Below, in pieces: positions 35,366 through 44,620 of a DNA stretch of 64,000 bases; the first letter of the stretch is position 1, and the number at the start of each line of letters is the position of its first letter. The notes beneath the pieces were generated by a model. It was not told where the DNA came from. It was given only the letters and a program-made list of their open reading frames with translations, and made no database searches. Source of the stretch: Bradyrhizobium rifense (GTDB lineage: Bacteria > Pseudomonadota > Alphaproteobacteria > Rhizobiales > Xanthobacteraceae); contig NZ_VSSS01000024.1 in NCBI RefSeq assembly GCF_008123425.1, positions 73,374 to 137,373 of the forward strand, written 5' to 3'. A program made the position numbers and the translations under genes.

Positions 35366-37171
35366 TCACTGCTTCGACCGCTGCATCGCCGGCTTCTCGC
35401 TCGAGTGCCTCGCCGCCGAGAGATTATGCGCGGTGTTGATCAGCGCGATGTGGGTCAGCGCCTGCGGGAAGTTTCCGGTTTGGCGGCGCGCGACGGAATC
35501 ATACTCTTCGGCCAGTAGCCCGACATCGTTCGCAAGTCCCGCGACGCGGTCGAACAGCTTTTGCGCCTTGTCGAGATCGCCCGCGAGCACATGAGCGTCG
35601 GCCAGCCACAGGCTGCAGGCCAGGAACGCGCCCTCGATCGGCTGGATCTCCTCGGAGATCTCGCGCGGATCGTGTCGGAGCACAAAGCCGTCGCGCATCA
35701 TGTGCCTTTCGACCGCGGCGATGGTGCCACCGATGCGCGGGTCGTCCGCCGGCAGGAAGCCGACCGCCGGCAGCAGCAGCACGCTGGCATCGAGCAGTTT
35801 TGAGCCATAGGATTCGACGAAGGCGTTCTCCTCGGCGTCAAAACCGCTGTGGCAGACATCGCGGTGAATGGCCTCGCGCAGGGCGCGCCAGTGCAGCAGC
35901 GGCGCCTTGAAGCCAAAGGTCTCGGCGCTCTTGATGCCGCGGTCGAAGGCGACCCAGGTCATGACCTTGGAGAAAACGTAGTGCCGGGGCTCGCCGCGGC
36001 GCTCCCAGATGCCGTGGTCGGGCTGGTCCCAGACCTCGGCGAGATGCTGGAGCACGGCGCGTTCGAGTGCCCAGGTCGCTTCATCGTCGAGCTTGAGCTT
36101 GGCCATGCGCGACTGGTGGAAGGCGTCGATCAGCTCGCCGTAGACGTCGAGCTGGAGCTGGGCATGCGCGGCATTGCCGACGCGCACGGGCTGCGCACCC
36201 TCATAGCCGTCGAGCCAGCCCGCTTCCCATTCCAGCAGCCGGCGCTGGCCCCAGATGCCGTACATGATCTGCATATTTGCCGGCGAGCCGGCGGCGGCGC
36301 GCAGCAGCCAATTGTGCCAGGCCGAGGCTTCCTCGGTATAGCCCGAGTTCATCAGGGCCAGCAGCGTAAAGGTGGCATCGCGTAGCCAGCAAAAGCGGTA
36401 GTCCCAGTTTCTGGCGCCGCCGAGCTTTTCCGGCAGCGACGTGGTCGGCGCCGCGACGATGCCGCCGGTGGGGCCGAACGTCAGCGCCTTCAGCGTGATC
36501 AGCGAGCGCATGATGAGGTCACGATACTCGCCGTCATGCGTGGAGCGGCTGGACCACTCCTGCCAGAATTTCTCGGTCTCCTGCAGCGCGATCTCCGGAT
36601 CGATCGGCTCCGGCGGATCAAGATGCGAGGGACCGTAGGTCAGCACGAACGGCACGGTCTCGCCGGCCTTGACCTCGAAATCCGAAACGGTGGTTAGATC
36701 CTCACCGCGTGTTTCGACCGGCGTACGCAGCACCGTCATGTCCTGGCCGGCAACCGCCAGCAGCGAATGGTCGATCCGGCGCACCCAGGGAATGTCGACG
36801 CCGAAGCCGAAGCGGATCACGAGCTCCATCCGCATCTTCACGGTGCCCGTGAGGCCGCGCACCAGCCGCACGATGTCGGAGGCCTTGCCGCGCGGCGGCA
36901 TGAAATCGATCAGCGCGACGGTGCCGCTCTTGGTCTCGAAGCGCGTTTCGAGGATGAGGGTATCGCCGAGATAGCGGCGCGAAATCGCGGTCGCCTCGTC
37001 GCTCGGCGCGACCAGCCAGCGGCCATTCTTGTGCGTGCCAAGGATCGCGGTAAAGCAGGCGTCGGAATCGAAGGCCGGCCAGCACAGCCAGTCGATCGAG
37101 CCGTTGCGTCCGACCAGCGCTGCGGTTTCGCAGTCGCCGATCAACGCATAGTCCTCGATCTTCTCTGACAA
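35366..37171 (-). CDS. Glycoside hydrolase family 15 glucoamylase/trehalase-like
   Basis: A protein of about 601 residues in the GH15 family. The N-terminal domain holds IEDYALIGDCETAALVGRNGSIDWLCWPAFDSDACFTAILG. The (alpha/alpha)6 barrel carries GARNWDYRFCWLRDATFTLLAL and ENAFVESYGSKLLDAS. Members hydrolyse alpha-glucans, and a subset hydrolyses trehalose, so in this locus it may be a glucoamylase or a trehalase. The start is uncertain: TTG at 37171 (LSEKIEDYALIGD) is the best fit to family length, and upstream in-frame sequence looks non-coding. It is transcribed with malQ, which ends 33 bases upstream. Confidence 0.88.
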   Translation of the reverse strand: MSEKIEDYALIGDCETAALVGRNGSIDWLCWPAFDSDACFTAILGTHKNGRWLVAPSDEATAISRRYLGDTLILETRFETKSGTVALIDFMPPRGKASDIVRLVRGLTGTVKMRMELVIRFGFGVDIPWVRRIDHSLLAVAGQDMTVLRTPVETRGEDLTTVSDFEVKAGETVPFVLTYGPSHLDPPEPIDPEIALQETEKFWQEWSSRSTHDGEYRDLIMRSLITLKALTFGPTGGIVAAPTTSLPEKLGGARNWDYRFCWLRDATFTLLALMNSGYTEEASAWHNWLLRAAAGSPANMQIMYGIWGQRRLLEWEAGWLDGYEGAQPVRVGNAAHAQLQLDVYGELIDAFHQSRMAKLKLDDEATWALERAVLQHLAEVWDQPDHGIWERRGEPRHYVFSKVMTWVAFDRGIKSAETFGFKAPLLHWRALREAIHRDVCHSGFDAEENAFVESYGSKLLDASVLLLPAVGFLPADDPRIGGTIAAVERHMMRDGFVLRHDPREISEEIQPIEGAFLACSLWLADAHVLAGDLDKAQKLFDRVAGLANDVGLLAEEYDSVARRQTGNFPQALTHIALINTAHNLSAARHSSEKPAMQRSKQ

Positions 37172-37203
37172 TGTTTTGCGAGCCTTGGAAAAACCTCGGC
37201 TGT

Positions 37204-39165
37204 TCAACTCCCGCCGGGCAGCGAACGTTCCCGCGTCGCGGCCTTCAAAGCCGCGAGATCGACCCTCGAGGCGATCTTGTCGAGCGTAACCGGCAGGCGC
37301 TGGCGCCAGTTTGGATGCTCGTCGATCGTGCCGGGAATATTGGGCTGGTCGATCACGCCGAGCAGGTCCTCCATCGACACCGCGAGCAGCCGCGACGGCG
37401 TGCGCGACAGGAAATTGAGCACCGAATAGAGATCGTTGGCGGCGATGCCGTTCTGGCGCAGGATCTGGTCGAGCCCGCCGAGCGCATTCCAGCGCGCCTG
37501 GTCGTCCTCGCCGGGATCGAGCCCGAGCGAGCGCTTCATCCTGAGATCGCTGAAGGAGCGCCAGCCCGCGTAGGTGCACAGATCATGCGTGTTCAGCGTG
37601 ACCAGCGCGTTCGGCCGGTAGTGGTCGATGTTGCGGAACTGGCCGGCATCGTCGCGCTCGAACATCATGACGAGATAGGACCAGATGCCGAAATCCTGCA
37701 TGGTCTCGCGAAAACCCTCCGGCACGGTGCCGAGGTCTTCGCCGATCACGATGCATTTATGGGTGACGCTCTCGCGCACGACCGCGGCCAGCAGCGCCTC
37801 GAGCGGCATCTGCACATAGGCGCCGTTGTCGGGCTTGAAGCCGCGCGGCACCAGATAGAGCCGCTTCAGTCCGAGCACGTGATCGAGCCGGATCGCGCCG
37901 GCATGCCGCATCGAGGCGGCCACCATGTTGGCGAACGGCACGAACGATTGCGCCTCGAGGCCGCCCGCGTTGAAGCCGGCCAGCCCCCAATCCTGCCCGA
38001 CGGTGTTGAGCACGTCCGGCGGCGCGCCGACCGCAAGGTGGCGGGAAATCGCCGTCTGCTCGTTCCAGGCATCGAAGCCGTTGGACTGTACGCCGACGGC
38101 GACGTCGAGATAGAGCCCGACGCGCATGCCGAGATCGGCCGACAGCTCCTTGGCGGCACGCAGTTGTGCGTCAGCGGTCCATTGCACGAATTCGACGAAC
38201 TCGACCTCATGCTTGTCCGGACCCTTGCGAAGCTTGGCGCATTTGGCATCGTCCGGTTGCTGCCATTCCACCGGCCATTCCCACCACGGCGTCGTGAAAC
38301 GATGCCGCAGCACCTCGAAGCAGGCAAAACGCGACAGCAGCGGCCCCCGGTCGGCGCGGAAGGCATCGAACTGATTGCGGCGGACACCGCTCGCGGTTTT
38401 CACGAAACTGTCAAAGGCGGCGCGCAGGCCCAGCCATTTCAGCGCCGCCATATCGGCATAGGGCACACGATCACCTTCGCGCAGCCGCGCAGCGGTTGCG
38501 GTCGCGTCCGGGATCAGGTCTGCGGAAAATTCCGGGATGGCCTCGACGTCGATGTAAAGCGGATTGAGAAACAGCCGGCTGTTCGGCGAATAGGGGCTGC
38601 AATCGGCCGGATGATTATCAAACAGAACATGCAGCGGATTGAGCCCGACGCCGTCGGCGCCCAATTGCTTGGCGAGCCTGACCAGGCCCGCGAGATCGGT
38701 GAAATCGCCGATCCCCCAATTGCGGTCAGAGCGGACGCTGTAAAGCTGCACGGCGAGCAGCCAGCCGCGGTCGAAATCACCGCCGAAGGCGCGCTCGGGC
38801 GCCACGATCATCGGCACCTCTTCCGTCACACCTTTGACATCGGTCAGCGTCAGCCGGTGATAGCCAAGCGGCAGGCCGTCGGGCCAGGCGATCACCGGCT
38901 CGCGCGTCTCGCCTTGCGCGATCACATTGCCGTTGCCGGTGACTTTCCATTGCAGCGGCGGTGCGCCGATGGCCGTAAGCTCAGTGCGCGGATGACCCAG
39001 CGCGCGAACCACGACCGGTCCGCTGACGAAGCGATAGACCCGTTTCTCCGGCAGGGCATCCAGGATGGATTTGAGCGCCTCGGGCGCGGTGGTCCGCAGC
39101 TTTCCGAGGGCATCGACGAATTCGGATTGAACGCCCTTGATCCGGGCTTGAGCTAAAAGGTCCAT
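37204..39165 (-). CDS. malQ: 4-alpha-glucanotransferase (amylomaltase, GH77)
   Basis: Transfers maltodextrin segments between glucans. A 653-residue GH77 enzyme. The nucleophile Asp is in AIRLDHVLGLKRLYLVPRG, the acid/base Glu in CIVIGEDLGTVPEGFRE, and the third acid in LVTLNTHDLCTYAGWRS; all appear intact. GIGDFTDLAGLVRLAKQLGADGVGLNPLHVLF is the typical early motif. The start is ATG 39165 (MDLLAQARIKGVQ), preferred over an upstream TTG at 39183. It is divergent from the glgE-like gene. Confidence 0.92.
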   Translation of the reverse strand: MDLLAQARIKGVQSEFVDALGKLRTTAPEALKSILDALPEKRVYRFVSGPVVVRALGHPRTELTAIGAPPLQWKVTGNGNVIAQGETREPVIAWPDGLPLGYHRLTLTDVKGVTEEVPMIVAPERAFGGDFDRGWLLAVQLYSVRSDRNWGIGDFTDLAGLVRLAKQLGADGVGLNPLHVLFDNHPADCSPYSPNSRLFLNPLYIDVEAIPEFSADLIPDATATAARLREGDRVPYADMAALKWLGLRAAFDSFVKTASGVRRNQFDAFRADRGPLLSRFACFEVLRHRFTTPWWEWPVEWQQPDDAKCAKLRKGPDKHEVEFVEFVQWTADAQLRAAKELSADLGMRVGLYLDVAVGVQSNGFDAWNEQTAISRHLAVGAPPDVLNTVGQDWGLAGFNAGGLEAQSFVPFANMVAASMRHAGAIRLDHVLGLKRLYLVPRGFKPDNGAYVQMPLEALLAAVVRESVTHKCIVIGEDLGTVPEGFRETMQDFGIWSYLVMMFERDDAGQFRNIDHYRPNALVTLNTHDLCTYAGWRSFSDLRMKRSLGLDPGEDDQARWNALGGLDQILRQNGIAANDLYSVLNFLSRTPSRLLAVSMEDLLGVIDQPNIPGTIDEHPNWRQRLPVTLDKIASRVDLAALKAATRERSLPGGS

Positions 39166-39243
39166 TCGGCACGCAGCTTGCAAGCCATCAACTGGCCGGG
39201 GGAAACGATTTTAACGTGATCGCGGAAGAGGTTAGTCGGACTT

Positions 39244-39269
39244 AACTCACAAACCGCGCCTCCCGTTCC
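39244..39269 (-). promoter_or_regulatory. Possible EcfG-type promoter toward malQ
   Basis: On the minus strand GGAAC (39269-39265) is followed, after 17 bases, by AGTT (39247-39244), one base away from the EcfG consensus CGTT. The GGAAC forms half of a 14-base palindrome GTTCCC-AG-GGGAAC (39265-39278). On the other half, the plus-strand GGAAC has only GCTT at N16, so it is a weak match toward glgE. Confidence 0.42.
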
Positions 39270-39369
39270 CAGGGGAACCAATGACACACAAGCGGCTTTC
39301 TATATAGGTACCAAGCGTAGGTTCCCGACAAGGGAAACGGGCCCCTGCACTCTTGTCAATGGCATCACC

Positions 39370-41316
39370 GTGAACAAGACAATTCAAACTGTCGAGAGTG
39401 CCGCTTCGGGCAGCGCTTTCCTCATCGAGGATATCTATCCGTTGATCGATGGCGGCCGCTTCGCCGTGAAGCGGATCGCGGGCGATCGGGTCGAGGTGTG
39501 GGCCGACATCTACCGCGACGGCGACGCCACAATCAGCGCCGCGCTGATCTGGCGCGGCGAGCAGGAGCGTGAATGGCGGCGCGAAATCATGATCCATCAC
39601 GGCGATGACCGCTGGTCCGGCGCCTTCGTGCCGACCGAGCCCGGCCAATATGCCTATGCCATCGAAGCCTGGACCGACGAATTCGCCACCTGGCGCCATG
39701 GGCTCGAGCGCAAGCAGCTGTCCGGCGGCGACGTCACGCTCGATGCGATAGAGGGTGCTGGCCTGCTGACCAAGGCTCATGGCGCGCGACAGGACGCCGC
39801 GGCCGTGATCGTCAGGCAATGCGAAAACTATCTCGGCAGCGGCGATGTCGCACCGCTGCTTGCGACCGAATTGGGCGAGGCCATGGCCGAGAGCCAGGCG
39901 CGCCCCGACCTGACCCGCTCGCCGAACTTCCCGCTGATCATCGACCGCGACAGGGCGCGCTTTGGCGCCTGGTATCAGATGATGCCGCGCAGCCAGAGCC
40001 AGGTCTCCGGCCATCACGGCACACTCCGCGACTGCATCGCGCGCGTGCCCGATATCGCCGCCATGGGCTTTGACGTGCTGTATTTCACGCCGATCCACCC
40101 GATCGGCCACACCCGCCGCAAGGGCCGCAACAATGCTGCCGTGGCAACCGAGGCCGAGCCCGGCTCACCGTATGCGATCGGCACGACCGAGGGCGGGCAC
40201 GACGCGCTGCATCCGGAGCTAGGCACCATCGAGGACTTTCGCGCGCTGGTCGCGACCTGCCTCGAATACGGCCTCGAGCTCGCGCTCGATTTCGCCGTGC
40301 AATGCTCGCCGGATCATCCCTGGCTGACGCAACACCCGGAATGGTTCAAATGGCGGCCGGACCGTTCGGTGCGCACGGCGGACGGCCCCTATTCGGATAT
40401 CGTCATCCCCGACTTCGCCTCCGTCGACCGGATCGGACTGTGGAACGCATTCCGCGATGCCATGCTATTCTGGATCGACCATGGCGTGACGATCTTCGCC
40501 ATCGACAATCACGACACCGCGCCGCTTCCGTTCTGGGAGTGGCTGATCCGCGACATTCGCCTGCGGCATCCCGAGGTGATCCTGTTCTCCAAGACGTTTG
40601 CGCGACCAAAGCTGATGAAGGGTCTCGCCAAGCTCGGCTTCGCGCAGTCCTTCAGCTATTTCCCCTGGCGCACGGCGAAGGGAGAACTGGAGCAATATCT
40701 CGGCGAACTGACGCGATATCCCGAGCGCGACTTCTATCGCCCAAATCTGTTCGTCAACACGCCGGACCTGCTGCCCTATCATCTCCAGAGCGGCGAGGCC
40801 TGGATGTTCAAGTCGCGCGCGGCACTGGCGGCAACGCTGTCGGGCAATTACGGCCTCTATAGCGGGTTCGAGCTGCTCGAGCACGAAGCCGTCCCCGGCC
40901 ATGAAGAATATCAGGATTCCGAGAAGTATCAGATCAGACAGCGCGACTGGGACAAGGCCGGCAACATCAAGCCCTACATCACTGAACTCAATCGAATCCG
41001 CAACGACAACGCGGCGCTTCAGCAGACGACACATCTGCGCTTCCTCGGCATCGAGGACGGCGAGACCATCGCCTTTGTGAAAGAGGCGGCCGATCCGGCC
41101 AACACTGTCGTCGCGGCCATCGCCCTCTCGCGCCATGCGCGCGAATTCTGGTTGCCGCTCGGCGACCTCGCCATCGACGTCGGCGGCGAACGCCGCCACG
41201 TCACGACAATCGAAAATCTCATGACAGGCGAGCAGTCCCGCATCGAATGGGGCGGGATCAGGTTGCGTATCGATCCCGACCGCGATCCGGCACTCATGTT
41301 CCGCTGCCTGGCGTAA
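39370..41316 (+). CDS. GlgE-like GH13_3 protein with altered active site
   Basis: A 648-residue protein with an N-terminal DUF3416-type domain, a central GH13_3 barrel and a C-terminal beta domain; FTPIHPIGHTRRKGRNN, GSPYAIGTTEGGHDALHP and QCSPDHPWLTQHPEWFKWRPD align with GlgE, the maltosyltransferase that extends alpha-glucan from maltose 1-phosphate. D379 (IFAIDNHDT) matches the nucleophile and D466 (NTPDLL) the third acid. But the family motif RVDNPHTKP is AIDNHDTAP here, the acid/base Glu of xLAEAFTRP is K408 (LFSKTFARP), and the phosphate-contacting NPPKKY is shortened to DGPY (residues 338-341). Standard GlgE activity is therefore unlikely or modified. The start is GTG. It is followed 10 bases later by treS. 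Confidence 0.85.
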   Translation: MNKTIQTVESAASGSAFLIEDIYPLIDGGRFAVKRIAGDRVEVWADIYRDGDATISAALIWRGEQEREWRREIMIHHGDDRWSGAFVPTEPGQYAYAIEAWTDEFATWRHGLERKQLSGGDVTLDAIEGAGLLTKAHGARQDAAAVIVRQCENYLGSGDVAPLLATELGEAMAESQARPDLTRSPNFPLIIDRDRARFGAWYQMMPRSQSQVSGHHGTLRDCIARVPDIAAMGFDVLYFTPIHPIGHTRRKGRNNAAVATEAEPGSPYAIGTTEGGHDALHPELGTIEDFRALVATCLEYGLELALDFAVQCSPDHPWLTQHPEWFKWRPDRSVRTADGPYSDIVIPDFASVDRIGLWNAFRDAMLFWIDHGVTIFAIDNHDTAPLPFWEWLIRDIRLRHPEVILFSKTFARPKLMKGLAKLGFAQSFSYFPWRTAKGELEQYLGELTRYPERDFYRPNLFVNTPDLLPYHLQSGEAWMFKSRAALAATLSGNYGLYSGFELLEHEAVPGHEEYQDSEKYQIRQRDWDKAGNIKPYITELNRIRNDNAALQQTTHLRFLGIEDGETIAFVKEAADPANTVVAAIALSRHAREFWLPLGDLAIDVGGERRHVTTIENLMTGEQSRIEWGGIRLRIDPDRDPALMFRCLA

Positions 41317-41326
41317 GGATCACGCC

Positions 41327-44300
41327 ATGAATGTATTGTCTTCCGTAGACACCCAGAAGGCCGAGGCTGCCGAGACCGTGGATGACCTGTGGTACAAGGA
41401 CGCCATCATCTACCAGCTCCACGTCAAGGCGTTTGCCGACAGCAACAATGACGGCATCGGCGATTTCGCGGGCCTGACCGAGAAACTGTCCTATCTGCAG
41501 GATCTCGGCGTCACCGCGCTGTGGCTGCTGCCGTTTTACCCCTCGCCCGGTCGCGACGACGGCTACGACATCGGCGACTACGGTTCGATCAATCCCGATT
41601 TCGGGACGATGAAGGACTTCAAGCGCTTCATCCAGGAAGCGCAGAAGCGCGGCCTGCGCGTCATCACCGAGCTAGTGGTCAACCACACCTCGGACCAGCA
41701 CAATTGGTTCAAGCGCGCGCGCCGCAGCCCTGCCGGTTCGAGCGCGCGCGACTGGTATGTCTGGAGCGACACCGACCAGAAATACCAGGGCACGCGAATC
41801 ATCTTCACGGATACCGAGAAATCCAACTGGACCTGGGATCCCGAGGCCGGCGCGTTCTACTGGCATCGTTTCTTCTCGCACCAGCCCGACCTCAATTTCG
41901 ACAATCCCCGCGTCGTCAGCGCCATCATCCAGGTGATGAAGCGCTGGCTCGACGCCGGCGTCGACGGCTTCCGGCTGGACGCCATTCCCTATCTCTGTGA
42001 GCGCGAGGGCACCTCGAACGAGAACCTCCCCGAAACGCATGCGATCATCAAGCGCCTGCGCCAGGAGCTGGATTCCTACTCCAAGGGCAAGCTGCTGCTG
42101 GCCGAGGCCAATCAATGGCCGGAGGACGTACAGGAATATTTCGGCCGCGGCGACGAGTGCCAGATGGCCTACCACTTCCCGCTGATGCCGCGCATCTACA
42201 TGGCGATCGCGCAGGAGGACCGCTTCCCGATCACCGACATTCTGCGGCAGACGCCGGACATTCCCGCGAGCTGTCAATGGGCGCTGTTCCTGCGCAACCA
42301 TGACGAGCTGACGCTGGAGATGGTTACCGACGTCGAGCGCGACTATCTCTGGACCACCTACGCCAACGATCCCCGCGCCCGCATCAATGTCGGCATCCGC
42401 AGGCGTCTCGCGCCGCTGATGGACAATGACCGGCGCAAGATCGAGCTGATGAACTCGCTGCTGCTGTCCTTCCCCGGCACGCCGATCATCTATTACGGCG
42501 ACGAGATCGGGATGGGCGACAACATCTATCTCGGCGACCGCAACGGCGTGCGCACGCCGATGCAGTGGAGCCCGGACCGCAACGGCGGCTTCTCTCGCGC
42601 CGATCCCGCCCGCCTCTACGCCCCGCCGATCATGGACCCCGTTTACGGCTACGATTCGGTCAACGTCGAGGCGCAGTCGCGCAGCCTGTCCTCGCAGCTC
42701 AACGCAACCAAGCGGCTGATCTCGGTGCGCAAGTCGACGCTGGCCTTCGGCCGCGGCACCATGACCTTCATCCGCCCGACCAACCGCGCCGTGCTCGCCT
42801 ATGTGCGGCAATATCGCGACGAGGTCATCCTCTGCGTCGCCAATCTGTCGCGCGCCGCACAGGCGACCGAGCTGGATCTGTCGCCGTGGAAAGACCGCAT
42901 CCCGCAGGAGATGCTCGGCCGCACGCGCTTCCCACCGGTCAGCGAGCTGCCCTACATGATCACGCTGGGGCCTTACGGCTTCTACTGGTTCCAGCTCAAC
43001 GAGCGCGACAAGTCCGAGCCGGTGACGCCGAGCGCCGTGCCGGAATTCGAGACGCTGGTGGTGCCGGTCAATTCGAATTGGGTGTCGCTGGCGCGCGAGC
43101 GCGGCGTGTTCGAGCGCGACGTGCTGCCGGGTTTCCTGTCGCGGACACGCTGGTATCCCGAGCACAATCCCAAGCACATCCATGCCACGCTGACCTCGGC
43201 CGTGCCGTTCAGCGACATCGGCGACAACCGGCCCTGGATCGCGTTCTTCGAAACGTCACAGGACGACGTCACGACACGCTACGTGCTGCCGATGCAGATC
43301 GAGTGGGTGCGCTTCGACCGCGAGCGCTTCAACCCGAAGGCGCTCGCCGCCGTGCGCCAGGGTGCGCGTGAGGGCACGCTGCTCGACGTCGCGACCGACC
43401 AGATCTTCATCGGGCTTTTCCTGCGGGGCTTGTCGCAGAACCTGGTGGTGGACGAGAACAATCTTCGGCTGGAGTTCAAGGCGACCAGCCGGTTCGCCGA
43501 TTACACCATCAAGGAGCCGCAGCGCATCCGCGCCGTCGAGCAATCGAACAGCACGGCGCTGGTCGACAACCAATATGTCGCCAAGATCCATCGCCAGCTC
43601 GAAAGCGGCATCAATCCCGAGATCGAGATCGGCTGTTACCTGACCGAGGTCGCCCGCTTTGCCAATGCGCCGGCGCTGCTTGGCAGCGTCGAGCTGATCG
43701 AGGGCAATAGTCGCAGCGCGGTCGGCGTTTTGCACGCCTATGTCGAAAACCAGGGCGACGGCTGGGCCGTGACCACGGGCTATCTCGACCGCTACATCGA
43801 TGAGCAGCGATTGGGGCCGGTGGACGAGATGCCCCGGGTCACCCAGGAGCAGGCGCCCTATCTGCACTTCATGGCGCAGACCGGCCGGCGGCTCGCCGAG
43901 CTGCACGTGGCTCTGGCCGCTGCAAAGCCCACCGCTCTCGCGCCGGAGCCGATCAATCCTGCGCACATCAAGCGCTGGACCTCGGACCTCAAGGCGCGCG
44001 CGGAGCGCGTTTTCGAACGGCTGGCTGACAGCCGCGATGTCCTGCGCGAGGGCGACCGTCCGCTGATCGACCAACTAGCTGCGGTGCGTGCGACCCTGCC
44101 CGACCACCTCAATGCGCTCTTGCCATCCGACATCGGCGGGTTGAACATCCGTCATCATGGCGACTTCCGCCTGGGGCAAACTCTGATCGTGAAGGACGAC
44201 ATCTTCATCATCGATTTCGACGGCGATCCCCGCCTGCCGCTGGCCGACAAACGGCGCAAGCTGCCTGCCGCACGCGACGTTGCGGGCCTGGTCCGCTCGA

Positions 44301-44620
44301 TTGATCTTTCGGTTAACGCCGCACTTAACCGGGCGTTCTCCGGGGGCAGCGACGAGCAGGGCCGACTCACGGCCGCACTCGGCGAATGGCGCGAACACGC
44401 CACCGCGACCTTCCTTTCCGCCTATCGCGAGGCCATGACCGATCGCCGGCTTTGGCCGCAAGAGAACCATTCCGCGGAAGGCATGTTAAGATTTTTCCTG
44501 CTTGATCAAGCGTTCGACGAGGTAGAGTACGAGCTGTCCCACCGGCCGGAGGGGCTCAATGCGCCGCTGACCGGCCTGCTTCGCATTCTGTCCAGTGCCG
44601 AGAGCGAAGCCCATGCCTAA
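41327..44620 (+). CDS. treS: Trehalose synthase-maltokinase fusion (TreS-Pep2)
   Basis: A 1097-residue bifunctional enzyme. The N-terminal GH13_16 half interconverts trehalose and maltose: [16 protein letters not shown] (nucleophile near 214), [16 protein letters not shown] (acid/base Glu near 259), [11 protein letters not shown] (near 325). The C-terminal half is maltokinase, making maltose 1-phosphate: [16 protein letters not shown] (near 943) and [17 protein letters not shown] (near 963), the catalytic HGDxxxxQ and DFDG motifs. Both appear intact. This makes the substrate of canonical GlgE, whose only homologue here is altered. The stop overlaps the glgB start by 8 bases. Confidence 0.94.
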   Translation: MNVLSSVDTQKAEAAETVDDLWYKDAIIYQLHVKAFADSNNDGIGDFAGLTEKLSYLQDLGVTALWLLPFYPSPGRDDGYDIGDYGSINPDFGTMKDFKRFIQEAQKRGLRVITELVVNHTSDQHNWFKRARRSPAGSSARDWYVWSDTDQKYQGTRIIFTDTEKSNWTWDPEAGAFYWHRFFSHQPDLNFDNPRVVSAIIQVMKRWLDAGVDGFRLDAIPYLCEREGTSNENLPETHAIIKRLRQELDSYSKGKLLLAEANQWPEDVQEYFGRGDECQMAYHFPLMPRIYMAIAQEDRFPITDILRQTPDIPASCQWALFLRNHDELTLEMVTDVERDYLWTTYANDPRARINVGIRRRLAPLMDNDRRKIELMNSLLLSFPGTPIIYYGDEIGMGDNIYLGDRNGVRTPMQWSPDRNGGFSRADPARLYAPPIMDPVYGYDSVNVEAQSRSLSSQLNATKRLISVRKSTLAFGRGTMTFIRPTNRAVLAYVRQYRDEVILCVANLSRAAQATELDLSPWKDRIPQEMLGRTRFPPVSELPYMITLGPYGFYWFQLNERDKSEPVTPSAVPEFETLVVPVNSNWVSLARERGVFERDVLPGFLSRTRWYPEHNPKHIHATLTSAVPFSDIGDNRPWIAFFETSQDDVTTRYVLPMQIEWVRFDRERFNPKALAAVRQGAREGTLLDVATDQIFIGLFLRGLSQNLVVDENNLRLEFKATSRFADYTIKEPQRIRAVEQSNSTALVDNQYVAKIHRQLESGINPEIEIGCYLTEVARFANAPALLGSVELIEGNSRSAVGVLHAYVENQGDGWAVTTGYLDRYIDEQRLGPVDEMPRVTQEQAPYLHFMAQTGRRLAELHVALAAAKPTALAPEPINPAHIKRWTSDLKARAERVFERLADSRDVLREGDRPLIDQLAAVRATLPDHLNALLPSDIGGLNIRHHGDFRLGQTLIVKDDIFIIDFDGDPRLPLADKRRKLPAARDVAGLVRSIDLSVNAALNRAFSGGSDEQGRLTAALGEWREHATATFLSAYREAMTDRRLWPQENHSAEGMLRFFLLDQAFDEVEYELSHRPEGLNAPLTGLLRILSSAESEAHA

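Noticed and set aside
37171..39156. Plus-strand open frame of about 660 codons opposite malQ
   Set aside because: The minus-strand malQ has all GH77 motifs; the plus frame has no recognisable domain and reflects codon bias.
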